Below are positions 16,697 to 26,226 of a DNA stretch of 64,000 nt, piece after piece; position 1 is the stretch's first letter; every line of letters starts with the position of its first letter. Position numbers and translations under genes: made by a program. Under the pieces are notes generated by a model. The model searched no databases. It had not been told where the DNA came from and saw only the letters and a program-made list of their open reading frames with translations. This DNA is from Nocardioides salarius (GTDB lineage: Bacteria > Actinomycetota > Actinomycetes > Propionibacteriales > Nocardioidaceae): the NCBI RefSeq assembly GCF_016907435.1, contig NZ_JAFBBZ010000001.1:806001-870000 (forward strand), given 5' to 3'.

Positions 16697-17898
16697 GCCA
16701 GGACGGTCGCGGTCAGTCGCGACAGCGGCTCGGAGAGCGCGTTGACGGCGTCGGCGAGCGCCTTGACCTCGTCGGCGTCGAGCTCGTCGTAGGAGACGAA
16801 GCCGTCGCCGTCGCGGTGCTGGTCGAGCAGGTCCTGCAGCTCGGCGAAGCGGTCGGTGAGCGTCTCGGCCAGCTCGGGATCCTTCTCGGCGACGATCGGC
16901 TGAACACCCTCGAAGCCGACGCGAGCGCCGTCGACGTTGGCCTGGAAGTCGTAGAGGTCGGTGCGCGACCAGTACTCCTCCTCGCCGGTCACCTTGCCGG
17001 TCGCGACCTCCTCGAGCAGGCCGCGCGAGCCGTTGGCGATCTGGTCGACCGTGAAGTCCAGGCCCTGGATCTGGTCGTCCAGGATGCGGGTGTTGGCCAG
17101 CAGGTCCTGGGCGTACGTCGAGCGCTGCCGCAGCGTCAGCGCCGTGTAGTCCTCGGCACGGGCCGGCCACAGGTCCTTCTCGATGCGGTGCCAGCCGGTC
17201 CACTCCTGGCCGGGCTCGAGGTCGGCCTCGCGCAGGTCCATCTGCGGGTCGAGGTCGCCGAAGGACTCGGCCACCGTCTCGATGCGCTCCCAGTGCGTGC
17301 GCGCCACCGGGTAGAGCGCCCGGGCCTCGTCGTCGTCGCCGGCCTCGTAGAGCGCGACGAACTCCTCGGTCTTCTCCAGCAGCTGGGCCGACTGGTCCTC
17401 GACGTAGGCCTGGTAGCCGGCCAGGGCCTGGTCGACGAGCTGCTGCTCGTCGGCGGAGACCTCGCGCTCCTCCCCCGAGTCGGTGACGGTGAAGTCGGCG
17501 CGGATGCCCTCGCCGCTCATCCCCGGCTTGCAGGCGGTGCGGTAGGAGCCGGGGGCCACGTCGGCGACCAGCTGGCGGGTCGCCTGCGGACCGATGTTCT
17601 CGATCTCGGCCACGATCCGCAGCCCGTCCTCGGCGAGGAGGTAGAACTCGGTGACCTGCGAGCCGTCGTTGGTGACGTCGAAGCGCAGCGTGCCCGAGGG
17701 CGCTTCGAGCGTGGAGACGTCGCAGGCGTCGTCAGTGGAGGTGACCGTCACCGAGCGAGCGTCGCCGTCGGACGTGCCGGCCGTCTCGGTGCTCTCGGTG
17801 CAGGCGGCCAGAGCCGGGACGGCGAGCACCAGGGGCACCAGGGTGGTGGCCAGGGGGCGGGAGATGGAGATCTTCGTGCGCACGAGTGGGTTCCTCAT
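16693..17898 (-). CDS. efeO: Iron uptake lipoprotein EfeO (cupredoxin plus peptidase-M75 domain)
   Basis: A 401-residue lipoprotein. The signal sequence ends in the lipobox ALAAC. An N-terminal cupredoxin-like domain (about residues 45-135) is followed by an imelysin/M75 domain with the HxxE metal site in THWERIE and a second conserved GWHRIEKDLWP. It binds iron outside the membrane and passes it to the EfeU permease. It begins four bases after efeU and overlaps efeB, so the order efeU-efeO-efeB forms one operon. Confidence 0.95.
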   Translation of the reverse strand: MRNPLVRTKISISRPLATTLVPLVLAVPALAACTESTETAGTSDGDARSVTVTSTDDACDVSTLEAPSGTLRFDVTNDGSQVTEFYLLAEDGLRIVAEIENIGPQATRQLVADVAPGSYRTACKPGMSGEGIRADFTVTDSGEEREVSADEQQLVDQALAGYQAYVEDQSAQLLEKTEEFVALYEAGDDDEARALYPVARTHWERIETVAESFGDLDPQMDLREADLEPGQEWTGWHRIEKDLWPARAEDYTALTLRQRSTYAQDLLANTRILDDQIQGLDFTVDQIANGSRGLLEEVATGKVTGEEEYWSRTDLYDFQANVDGARVGFEGVQPIVAEKDPELAETLTDRFAELQDLLDQHRDGDGFVSYDELDADEVKALADAVNALSEPLSRLTATVLA

Positions 17899-17902
17899 CG
17901 GG

Positions 17903-18742
17903 TCAGTGGCTGGGAGCCGGGACGGAACGACGGACCCGGTGCAGGAAGAGGGCCAGCACGGGCGCGACGTACGCCACCCAGACCACCGCCTCCAGCCAGG
18001 TCGTCTGCGGGGAGAAGTTGAAGACGCCCTTGAGCAGCGTGCCGAGCCAGCCGCCGGCGCTGATCACGCCGGAGACGTCGAAGGCGTAGGAGTACAGGCC
18101 GGGCAGCACCCCGGCTTCCTGCAGGTCGTGGAAGCCGTAGGCCAGCACACCGGCGGCCACGACCACCAGGAGTGCGCCGGTCCAGGTGAAGAAGCGGGTC
18201 AGGTCGATGCTGATCGCGCCGCGGTAGAGCAGCCAGCCGAGGAGCACGGCGACGCCGATGCCGAGCAGTGCGGCGACGATGGGGGTGGCCGTCTGCTGAC
18301 CGGCGCCGGTACCCGTGGCCTGCCGGGTGTTGGTCCACAGGATCAACGACGTCTCCAGGCCCTCACGGCCCACCGCCAGCACCGCGACGAGGACCAGGCC
18401 CCAGGCGGGGCCGTCGGCGGTCGCGTCGACGCGCCCGCGCAGCTGGGCACCCATGGAGCGGGCGGCGCTCGCCATCCAGAAGATCATCCAGGTCACGAAG
18501 CCGGCGGCCACGATCGACAGGCTGCCGCCGATGATCTCCTGGGTCTCGAAGGTGAGCTGGCGTGCCTGCAGGCCCAGGCCCACGGTCAGCGCCACGCACG
18601 TGCCGAGCGCCAGCGCGACCCCGGTCCAGATCCGCGGCAGCAGGTGTCGACGACCCGAGGTGACGAGGTAGGCGACGAGGATGCTGACCACGAGGGAGGC
18701 CTCGAGGCCCTCGCGCAGCCCGATCAGGAAGTTGCCCAGCAC
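17903..18742 (-). CDS. efeU: Iron permease EfeU (FTR1 family)
   Basis: The 279-residue integral membrane protein has about seven helices and two copies of the iron-coordinating REGLE motif, LREGLEASLVVSI at residues 9-21 and GREGLETSLIL in the middle. It transports iron across the cytoplasmic membrane with EfeO and EfeB. The GTG at 18742 lies seven bases after TAGCGT, suggesting a leaderless transcript. An IdeR-type box covers the expected -35 region, so the operon should be repressed when iron is sufficient. Confidence 0.94.
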   Translation of the reverse strand: MLGNFLIGLREGLEASLVVSILVAYLVTSGRRHLLPRIWTGVALALGTCVALTVGLGLQARQLTFETQEIIGGSLSIVAAGFVTWMIFWMASAARSMGAQLRGRVDATADGPAWGLVLVAVLAVGREGLETSLILWTNTRQATGTGAGQQTATPIVAALLGIGVAVLLGWLLYRGAISIDLTRFFTWTGALLVVVAAGVLAYGFHDLQEAGVLPGLYSYAFDVSGVISAGGWLGTLLKGVFNFSPQTTWLEAVVWVAYVAPVLALFLHRVRRSVPAPSH

Positions 18743-18749
18743 CCGCCGG

Positions 18750-18784
18750 ACGCTACTCCTCTGACTTAGGTTTGCCTAACCGAA
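18750..18784 (-). promoter_or_regulatory. efeU promoter with DtxR/IdeR-type iron box
   Basis: The box TTAGGTTTGCCTAACCGAA (18766-18784) matches the consensus at 17 of 19 positions. The -10 hexamer TAGCGT (minus strand, 18750-18755) lies seven bases before the efeU GTG. With usual spacing the -35 falls within the box, so repressor and polymerase would compete. Confidence 0.85.
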
Positions 18785-18796
18785 GTGAGGTACGCC

Positions 18797-19504
18797 TCAG
18801 CTGCAGCCGTCGGGGCCGCACACCGCGCCGTCCGCGCCGGTCTGCGCGCCCACCATCTCGACGGCGGGGTGGCTGTCGTCCCAGGCCCGCTGCAGCACGT
18901 CGGTGAAGACATCGGCCGGCTGGGCGCCCGCGATGCCGTAGCGACCGTCGACGACGAAGAACGGCACCCCGGTCGCGCCGTACGCGCCGGCCTGGCGGAT
19001 GTCGGCCTCGACCTCGTCGGCATACTCGGTGCCGGCCAGCACCTCACGCACCCGCGCCTCCTCGAGACCGGCGGAGACGGCGATCTCGGTCAGCACGTCG
19101 TGGTCGGCCACGTTGCGCGCCTCGAGCATGTACGCCGCCAGCAGCGCCTCCTTCAGCTCCGCGCGCTGCGCGTGGTCGCGAGCCGCGTGCAGCACCCGGT
19201 GCACGTCGGCGGTGCCGACCCGGTGCGCCTGGCCCAGCCGGTAGACCAGGCCCTCCTCGGCGGCCACGGCCTCCATCTGGTCGATCATCCGCTGCCCGGC
19301 CTCGGGGCCGCCGCCGTACTTGCGGCCCAGGTGCTCGGCGATCGTCTCGTCGGCCACCGACGGCGCGCCCGGGTCGAGCTGGAAGGAGCGCCAGACCACC
19401 TCGACCTCGTCGCGGTGCTCGAAGCCCGCCAGGGCGGTCTCGAGGCGGCGCTTGCCGATGTAGCACCAGGGGCAGACGACGTCGGACCAGATCTCGATAC
19501 GCAT
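18797..19504 (-). CDS. DsbA-family oxidoreductase (FrnE-like)
   Basis: A 235-residue thioredoxin-fold protein with the active-site motif CPWC at residues 11-14 (VVCPWCYIGKRRLE) and the cis-proline region GATGVPFFVVDGRYGIAGAQ. These features match the cytoplasmic FrnE group of DsbA-like oxidoreductases; there is no signal peptide. The C-terminus has two more cysteines (VCGPDGCS). It probably acts in thiol-disulfide exchange, with unknown partner. It reads toward efeU but is separated from it by the iron box. It is divergent from the ABC exporter genes. Confidence 0.88.
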   Translation of the reverse strand: MRIEIWSDVVCPWCYIGKRRLETALAGFEHRDEVEVVWRSFQLDPGAPSVADETIAEHLGRKYGGGPEAGQRMIDQMEAVAAEEGLVYRLGQAHRVGTADVHRVLHAARDHAQRAELKEALLAAYMLEARNVADHDVLTEIAVSAGLEEARVREVLAGTEYADEVEADIRQAGAYGATGVPFFVVDGRYGIAGAQPADVFTDVLQRAWDDSHPAVEMVGAQTGADGAVCGPDGCS

Positions 19505-19612
19505 GTGGGCCCCAACCCCGAGGGACCCCTGGTTCTTCCCGGGGTCCGACCAGGGTCGCGGCCCGCGTCATCCCCGATGTGCACCACCCCTCGCGCGGCC
19601 AAGACTCCGAGC

Positions 19613-20530
19613 ATGATCACGCTCGAGAACCTCACCCGTCGCTACGGCGCCCACACGGCCGTCGACGACGTCACCTTCACCGCCCGCCCCGGTCGTGTCA
19701 CCGGGTTCCTGGGCCCCAACGGCGCCGGCAAGTCCACCTGCATGCGCGTCCTGGTCGGGCTGACCCCGCCCACCTCCGGCTCGGCCACGGTCCTGGGCCG
19801 GCGCTTCGCCGACCTGCCCAACCCCGGCCGCGAGGTGGGCGTGCTGCTCGACGCGTCGGCCCAGCACGCCGGCCGCACCGGCCGGGAGATCCTGACCCTG
19901 GCCCAGCGCACCATGGGGCTCCCCCGCACCCGGGTGCAGGAGATGCTCGAGCGGGTCAGCCTCAGCGACGAGGAGGCCGGGCGCCGGGTGCGGCACTACT
20001 CGCTGGGCATGCGCCAGCGCCTGGGCATCGCCACCGCGCTCCTCGGGGACCCTCAGGTGCTGGTGCTCGACGAGCCGGCCAACGGGCTCGACCCCGCCGG
20101 CATCCGCTGGATGCGCGACCTGCTGCGCGACTACGCGGACCGCGGCGGCACCGTGCTGCTCTCCAGTCACCTCCTGCACGAGATCGAGGTCATCGCCGAC
20201 GACCTCGTGGTCATCGGGCGCGGCCGGATCGTCGCCGGCGGCACCAAGGCCGAGCTGCTCGCCCGCGCCGGCACCCACGTCGGCGTCCGCGACCGCGAGA
20301 CGCTCGGCGCCGCACTCACCGCGGCCGGGCACACCGCCCACCCCACCGGCGACGGCGCGCTCGCCACCGACGCCGACCCCGCCGTCGTCGGCCGGCTGGC
20401 CCTGCACGCCGGGGTCGCGCTGCACGAGCTGCGCGCCGCCGACGGCGCGGGGCTGGAGGAGATGTTCCTCGAGCTCACCGCCGACACCCAGCGCGAGACC
20501 ACCCCGACCCGAGCAGGAGCAGCAGCATGA
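19613..20530 (+). CDS. ABC-2 type exporter ATPase
   Basis: The 305-residue ATPase has Walker A GPNGAGKST at about residues 38-46, signature YSLGMRQRLG, Walker B VLVLDEPANGLDP and the H-switch SSHLLHEIE. The variant signature and the pairing with one large permease are typical of the CcmA/DrrA-like exporter group. Substrate is unknown; candidates include lipids, drugs or peptides. A C-terminal extension of about 90 residues follows the nucleotide domain. The ATG at 19613 is used because the domain begins at once. It overlaps the permease gene by four bases. Confidence 0.9.
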   Translation: MITLENLTRRYGAHTAVDDVTFTARPGRVTGFLGPNGAGKSTCMRVLVGLTPPTSGSATVLGRRFADLPNPGREVGVLLDASAQHAGRTGREILTLAQRTMGLPRTRVQEMLERVSLSDEEAGRRVRHYSLGMRQRLGIATALLGDPQVLVLDEPANGLDPAGIRWMRDLLRDYADRGGTVLLSSHLLHEIEVIADDLVVIGRGRIVAGGTKAELLARAGTHVGVRDRETLGAALTAAGHTAHPTGDGALATDADPAVVGRLALHAGVALHELRAADGAGLEEMFLELTADTQRETTPTRAGAAA

Positions 20531-21351
20531 GCACCCCGACCCTCACCGCACCCCACCGCGAGCCCGGCCGGGCGGCGTACGACGCCCGCCCGGTGCCGGC
20601 GCCGATCCCGTTCCGCCGCCTGCTGGGCGTGGAGCTGCGCAAGATGTTCGACACCCGCTCGGGGGTCTGGCTGATGATCGGCGTGGGCGTGCTGTCAGCC
20701 TTGGCCAGCGGCGCGGTGGTGCTCTGGGCGCCCGACGACGCCATCACCTACGCGTCGTTCGCGCAGGCTGTCGGCTTCCCGATGGCGGTGCTGCTGCCGG
20801 TGATCGCGATCCTCTCGGTGACCAGCGAGTGGAGCCAGCGCAGCGGGCTGACCACCTTCACCCTGGTGCCCCACCGGGGGCGGGTCGTGGCCGCCAAGAC
20901 CGTCGACGCCGTGGTGGTCGCGGTCGCCGGGATGCTCGTGGCCGCCGCCGTGGGAGCCGTGGGCAACCTGCTGGGCTCGGCGCTGGCAGGCACACCCACC
21001 GTGTGGGACGTGAGCCTCGCCGACTTCGCCGCGATCGTGCTGGCCAACGTCCTGGGCGTGCTGATCGGCTTCATGCTCGGGGTGGTGCTGCGCAGCTCGT
21101 CGGCCGCGCTGGTCGGCTACCTCGTCTACGTCTACGCCCTCACCGGCCTGACCTTCACCCTGGCCCAGGCCCAGCAGTGGTTCGCCGACCTGCAGCCGTG
21201 GGTCGACTTCAACTACACGCAGGGCTCCCTCTTCGAGGGCTTCCCCGAGACCGGGGAGGCGTGGGCCCAGCTCGGCGCCACCAGCCTGCTGTGGCTGGTG
21301 CTGCCCCTCGCGCTGGGCCTGTGGCGCGTGGCCCGGGTCGAGGTCAAGTGA
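20527..21351 (+). CDS. ABC-2 type exporter permease
   Basis: A 274-residue membrane protein with six predicted helices, a hydrophilic N-terminal tail of about 30 residues and the motif LRKMFDTRSGVWLMIG at the first helix, typical of ABC-2 permeases coupled to the preceding ATPase. The internal segment TSEWSQRSGLTTFTLVPHRG is characteristic of the actinobacterial subgroup. Its start overlaps the ATPase stop (ATGA), so the two form one unit. An 18 bp stem terminator begins three bases after the stop codon. Confidence 0.88.
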   Translation: MSTPTLTAPHREPGRAAYDARPVPAPIPFRRLLGVELRKMFDTRSGVWLMIGVGVLSALASGAVVLWAPDDAITYASFAQAVGFPMAVLLPVIAILSVTSEWSQRSGLTTFTLVPHRGRVVAAKTVDAVVVAVAGMLVAAAVGAVGNLLGSALAGTPTVWDVSLADFAAIVLANVLGVLIGFMLGVVLRSSSAALVGYLVYVYALTGLTFTLAQAQQWFADLQPWVDFNYTQGSLFEGFPETGEAWAQLGATSLLWLVLPLALGLWRVARVEVK

Positions 21352-21354
21352 CAG

Positions 21355-21396
21355 CGACGCCGAGCCGGCGCGTGTGGACGCGCCGGCTCGGCGTCG
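21355..21396. terminator. Strong bidirectional hairpin between convergent genes
   Basis: An 18 bp perfect stem (21355-21372 paired with 21379-21396) with a six-base loop TGTGGA separates the exporter operon from ilvC, which converges on it. There is no T-run, as is common in high-GC actinobacteria. Confidence 0.85.
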
Positions 21397-21429
21397 GGGG
21401 TGCCTGCCCAGGAGGTGCCTGGGAGGTGC

Positions 21430-22506
<1,077 letters not shown>

Positions 22507-23046
22507 TCAGACTGCTGCGGGCGGGGCGGGCACGGCCACCGGGCGCTGGTGGCGCTCGGAGATCGAGCGCGGACCGCGCCCGATCGCGACCATGCCCGAC
22601 TGCACGAGCTCACGGATGCCGAAGGGCTCGAGCATCCGCAGGAAGTCGGCGATCTTGCCCTGGTTGCCGGTGATCTGCATGGTGATCGCGTCGGGGGCGA
22701 CGTCGATGACCTTGGCGCGGAAGAGCTGCACGGTGTCGAGCACCTGGCCCCGGGTCTCGGCGTTGGCGCCGACCTTGACCAGCACCAGCTCGCGGTTCAC
22801 CGAGGCGTCGGGGTCGAGCTCGACGATCTTGATGACCTCGATCAGCTTGTTGAGCTGCTTGGTGACCTGCTCGAGCGGGGACTCCTCGACGTTGACCACG
22901 ATCGTCATCCGCGAGATCTCGGGGTGCTCGGTCGGGCCGACCGCGAGGCTGTGGATGTTGAAGCCCCGGCGGCTGAAGAGGCCGGCGATGCGGGTCAGGA
23001 CGCCGGGCTTGTCCTCGACCAGGACGGAGAGGGTGTGCTGGGTCAT
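22507..23046 (-). CDS. ilvN: Acetolactate synthase small (regulatory) subunit
   Basis: This 179-residue protein carries an N-terminal ACT domain (LSVLVEDKPGVLTRIAGLFSRRGFNI) and the C-terminal small-subunit domain. It binds valine and gives feedback inhibition to the catalytic subunit IlvB. The C-terminal tail RPVAVPAPPAAV is low-complexity and probably not part of the fold. It begins 13 bases after ilvB and is followed by ilvC, the usual order. Confidence 0.96.
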   Translation of the reverse strand: MTQHTLSVLVEDKPGVLTRIAGLFSRRGFNIHSLAVGPTEHPEISRMTIVVNVEESPLEQVTKQLNKLIEVIKIVELDPDASVNRELVLVKVGANAETRGQVLDTVQLFRAKVIDVAPDAITMQITGNQGKIADFLRMLEPFGIRELVQSGMVAIGRGPRSISERHQRPVAVPAPPAAV

Positions 23047-23059
23047 GGCTGGATCATCC

Positions 23060-24844
23060 TCACAGGTCGTCCTCGTCGAAGTCGGGGGCCAGGTCGCGGG
23101 CGTACTTGATGTCGTCGTTGCTGGTGCCGGCGGCGACCATCGGCCAGACCATCGCGTCGCGGTGCACGCGGAAGTCGACCACGACGGGCACGTCGTTGAT
23201 CTCCATGGCCTTCTCGATGGTGGCGTCGACGTCGTCGGGGCCGTCGCACGCCAGGCCCACGCAGCCGTAGGCCTCGGCGAGCTTGACGAAGTCGGGGATC
23301 CGCACGACGCCGCCCTGGCGCTGCAGGTTGGTGTTGGAGTAGCGCTCGTTGTAGAAGAGCGTCTGCCACTGGCGCACCATGCCCAGCGACTCGTTGTTGA
23401 TGACCGCGACCTTGATCGGGATGTTCTCGATCGCGCAGGTGGCCAGCTCCTGGTTGGTCATCTGGAAGCAGCCGTCGCCGTCGATCGACCACACGGTGGT
23501 GTCGGGGCGACCGACCTTGGCGCCCATCGCGGCCGGCACCGAGTAGCCCATGGTGCCCAGGCCGCCGGAGTTCAGCCAGGTGCGCGGGTGCTCGTACTGC
23601 ACGAAGTGCGCCGCCCACATCTGGTGCTGGCCCACGCCGGAGGTGTAGATCGCCTCGGGGCCCGCGATCGCGCTGAGCCGCTCGATGACGTGCTGGGGCG
23701 CCAGCGTGCCGGCCGGCGACTGCTCGTAGCCCAGCGGGTACTTCTTCTTGACCCCTGACAGGAACGCCACCCAGGCCTCGTAGTCGCCGCTGTGGCCGGC
23801 GTCGGCCTCGGCCTTGAGCGCCACGACGAGGTCGGAGATGACCTCGCGGCAGTCGCCCACGATCGGCACGTCGGTGTAGCGGTTCTTGCCGATCTCGGCG
23901 GGGTCGATGTCTGCGTGGATCACCTTGGCGCCCGGCGCGAAGGAGTCGAGGTTGCCGGTGACGCGGTCGTCGAAGCGCGCGCCGAGGCTGATGATCAGGT
24001 CGCTCTTCTGCAGCCCGGCGACCGCCGCGACGGTGCCGTGCATGCCGGGCATGCCCAGGTGCTGGGGGTGGCTGTCGGGGAAGGCGCCCAGCGCCATCAG
24101 CGTGGTCACCACCGGCATGCCGGTCATCTCGGCGAGCACCCGCAGCTCGCGCGACGCGCCGGCGCGGATGGTGCCGCCGCCGACGTAGAGCACCGGGCGC
24201 CGGGCCTCGAGGATCAGCCGGGCGGCCTCGCGGATCTGCTTGCTGTGCGGCTTGGTCACCGGGCGGTAGCCCGGCAGGTGCAGCTCGGTGGGCCAGCGGA
24301 AGGTGGTCATCGACTGCAGCGCCGACTTGGCCACGTCGACCAGCACCGGGCCGGGGCGCCCGGTCGAGGCGATGTGGAAGGCCTCGGCGATCTTCTGCGG
24401 GATCTCGGCGGGGTCGGTGACCAGGAAGTTGTGCTTGGTGATCGGCATCGTGATGCCGCGGATGTCGGCCTCCTGGAAGGCGTCGGTGCCGATCAGCGAG
24501 GCGCCGACCTGCCCGGTGACCGCCACCATCGGCACCGAGTCCATGTGCGCGTCGGCCAGCGCGGTGACCAGGTTGGTGGCGCCCGGCCCCGAGGTGGCCA
24601 TGCAGACGCCGACCCGGCCGGTCGCGGCGGCGTAGCCCTGCGCGGCGTGGCCGGCGCCCTGCTCGTGGCGGACCAGGATGTGGCGGATGGAGGAGTCCAT
24701 CAGCGGGTCGTAGGCCGGCAGGATCGCCCCGCCGGGGATGCCGAAGACGTCGGTGACGCCGGCCGCCTCGAGCGAGGTGACCAGGCTCTGTGCGCCCGTG
24801 ACCTGGTCGCCGGTGGTCGGTGTCCCGGACGTTTCAGTGCTCAT
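23060..24844 (-). CDS. ilvB: Acetolactate synthase large (catalytic) subunit
   Basis: A 594-residue thiamine-diphosphate enzyme that condenses two pyruvates, or pyruvate and 2-oxobutyrate, in the first common step of valine and isoleucine synthesis. The catalytic glutamate is in [16 protein letters not shown], the ThDP motif is [15 protein letters not shown]...NN, and the FAD-binding middle domain contains [11 protein letters not shown]. The start at 24844 (ATG AGC ACT) follows a leader region carrying a short peptide and a terminator. It is the first structural gene of ilvBNC. Confidence 0.97.
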   Translation of the reverse strand: MSTETSGTPTTGDQVTGAQSLVTSLEAAGVTDVFGIPGGAILPAYDPLMDSSIRHILVRHEQGAGHAAQGYAAATGRVGVCMATSGPGATNLVTALADAHMDSVPMVAVTGQVGASLIGTDAFQEADIRGITMPITKHNFLVTDPAEIPQKIAEAFHIASTGRPGPVLVDVAKSALQSMTTFRWPTELHLPGYRPVTKPHSKQIREAARLILEARRPVLYVGGGTIRAGASRELRVLAEMTGMPVVTTLMALGAFPDSHPQHLGMPGMHGTVAAVAGLQKSDLIISLGARFDDRVTGNLDSFAPGAKVIHADIDPAEIGKNRYTDVPIVGDCREVISDLVVALKAEADAGHSGDYEAWVAFLSGVKKKYPLGYEQSPAGTLAPQHVIERLSAIAGPEAIYTSGVGQHQMWAAHFVQYEHPRTWLNSGGLGTMGYSVPAAMGAKVGRPDTTVWSIDGDGCFQMTNQELATCAIENIPIKVAVINNESLGMVRQWQTLFYNERYSNTNLQRQGGVVRIPDFVKLAEAYGCVGLACDGPDDVDATIEKAMEINDVPVVVDFRVHRDAMVWPMVAAGTSNDDIKYARDLAPDFDEDDL

Positions 24845-24895
24845 GCCCTGCCGCTCCCCTTGCTGGTGTGGTGCCTGTCGCCGTGCCTACTCATG

Positions 24896-24928
24896 AAAAA
24901 GCCCCTCGGCCCTGGGGGCAACGAGGGG
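24896..24928 (-). terminator. Attenuator terminator upstream of ilvB
   Basis: On the minus strand CCCCTCG (24922-24928) pairs with CGAGGGG (24902-24908) and is followed by five T residues (24896-24900). It lies between the leader peptide stop and the ilvB start, as expected for transcription attenuation. Confidence 0.8.
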
Positions 24929-24957
24929 TGACGCGCTGGCTGTGTGCCGGTGCCGGC

Positions 24958-24999
24958 TCAGCTCACGCGTCGCGTGGGTACGAGAAGGTCCTGGCGCAT
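24958..24999 (-). CDS. ilvB leader peptide, 13 residues
   Basis: The ORF reads MRQDLLVPTRRVS and contains Leu-Leu-Val at positions 5-7 and another Val at 12, the amino acids whose supply the operon controls. Its stop codon lies about 30 bases before the intrinsic terminator. TACCGT six bases before the ATG suggests the transcript starts at the leader peptide itself. By analogy with actinobacterial ilvB leaders, ribosome stalling at the Leu/Val codons should prevent the terminator from forming. The antiterminator pairing was not worked out. Confidence 0.7.
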   Translation of the reverse strand: MRQDLLVPTRRVS

Positions 25000-25005
25000 G
25001 GCTGC

Positions 25006-25011
25006 ACGGTA
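25006..25011 (-). promoter_or_regulatory. Likely -10 hexamer for the ilvB leader transcript
   Basis: Minus-strand TACCGT ends six bases before the leader-peptide ATG at 24999, which would place the transcription start at or beside that codon. Confidence 0.45.
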
Positions 25012-25127
25012 TCCCGGGCCCCGTCGCCTCGTCACGCCAGTCTGCCAGGCGTCCCAACATCTGGGACGCGAGTCCCACATGCTGGCTCCCCCCGACTCTC
25101 TGGCGCCCGGGGACCCCGGGCACGCCG

Positions 25128-25535
25128 TCAGGGCAGCACCTCCTGGCCGACCGGTCCCGGGTTCCAGGCCACCTCCCACCGGTAGCCGGACGGGTCGGCG
25201 AAGTAGCCGGTGTAGCCGCCCCAGGCCCGCTCCTGCGGCGCGAGGACGACGCGCGCGCCGGCAACCCGCGCCTGCTCGAGGACCGCGTCGACCTCCTCTC
25301 GGGTGGCGACGTTGTGCGAGATCGTCAGCGGGGCCGCTCCCGAGCCGAGCGCGCCCACCTCGGCCTCCATCGCGGCGCGGTCCCACAGCGACAGGACGAG
25401 GTGCTCGCCCGCCCGCAGCATCAGCACCTCGTCGTCGTCGTGGCTGGCCTGCCAGCCCAGGCCGTCGAGGAAGAAGGCGCGCGAGGCGGCGAGGTCGCGC
25501 ACACCCAGGGTGATGAAGCTGATCCGCTGGTCCAC
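25128..25535 (-). CDS. VOC-family (glyoxalase-fold) protein
   Basis: About 135 residues with the beta-alpha-beta-beta-beta repeat of the vicinal oxygen chelate superfamily: ISFITLGVRDLAASRAFFLDGLGW at the start and GGYTGYFADPSGYRWEVAWNP at the end. The specific reaction (lyase, dioxygenase or resistance protein) cannot be assigned. GTG 25535 is chosen because a longer in-frame start at 25574 would overlap the divergent gene and its promoter. It is a monocistronic gene between the ilvB leader and the Pr6Pr gene. Confidence 0.82.
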   Translation of the reverse strand: MDQRISFITLGVRDLAASRAFFLDGLGWQASHDDDEVLMLRAGEHLVLSLWDRAAMEAEVGALGSGAAPLTISHNVATREEVDAVLEQARVAGARVVLAPQERAWGGYTGYFADPSGYRWEVAWNPGPVGQEVLP

Positions 25536-25558
25536 GGCCCAGATGCTGCCAGATGCCC

Positions 25559-25564
25559 TAGCGT
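25559..25564 (+). promoter_or_regulatory. Likely -10 hexamer for the Pr6Pr gene
   Basis: TAGCGT ends eight bases before the ATG at 25573, the spacing expected for leaderless transcription. Confidence 0.45.
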
Positions 25565-25572
25565 CAGGGCCC

Positions 25573-26226
25573 ATGACGTCACGGGTCCGGTCCTGGCACG
25601 CACTCGTGGCGGTGGTCGCCGCCGCTGCCCTGCTGCTCCAGCTGGTGCTGGTCGTCCAGGGCGGGCGGGTGCTCGACGAGCAGTCGGTGCCGCCGCTGGA
25701 GGTCCGCCTGGGGCGCCTGGTCTCCTACTTCACCGTGCAGAGCAACCTGCTGGTCGCCCTGGCCGCCGCCCACCTGGCCCGGCACCCGCGTCCGGGCCGC
25801 CCGGTGCTGCGCCTCGACGCGGTCGTCGGCATCACCATCACCGGCCTGGTGCACTTCGTGCTGCTGCGCCCGCTGCTCGACCTGCAGGGCGCCGACGCGC
25901 TGGCCGACGCGCTGCTGCACCTGGTGGTGCCGGTCCTGGCGGTCGTCGGCTTCGTCGTCGTGGGCCCGCGCCCGCGCGTCACCCGTCGTACGGCGTGCCT
26001 GGCGCTGGTCTGGCCGCTGGCGTGGCTGGCCTGGACGCTGGTCGTCGGGCTGGTGAGCGGCTGGTTCCCCTACCCCTTCCTCGACCACCGCGAGGACGGC
26101 TGGGCCGCGGTGCTGGTCACCTGCGTGGCGATCACCGCGCTCTTCGTCGCGCTGCTCGGGGCGCTGTCGCTGCTGGGCCGCTCCTCGGCCCAGGAGAGCG
26201 AGCCGCTCAGCCCCACACCTGGGTGA
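25573..26226 (+). CDS. Pr6Pr-family membrane protein
   Basis: A 217-residue protein with about six hydrophobic helices. Typical family stretches are RLVSYFTVQSNLLVALAAAHLA, GITITGLVHFVLLRPLLDLQGADALADALLH and FPYPFLDHREDGW. The biochemical role of Pr6Pr membrane proteins is unknown. The start at 25573 gives a signal-anchor-like first helix directly after the ATG. The last 20 bases overlap the convergent S66 peptidase gene. Confidence 0.85.
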   Translation: MTSRVRSWHALVAVVAAAALLLQLVLVVQGGRVLDEQSVPPLEVRLGRLVSYFTVQSNLLVALAAAHLARHPRPGRPVLRLDAVVGITITGLVHFVLLRPLLDLQGADALADALLHLVVPVLAVVGFVVVGPRPRVTRRTACLALVWPLAWLAWTLVVGLVSGWFPYPFLDHREDGWAAVLVTCVAITALFVALLGALSLLGRSSAQESEPLSPTPG

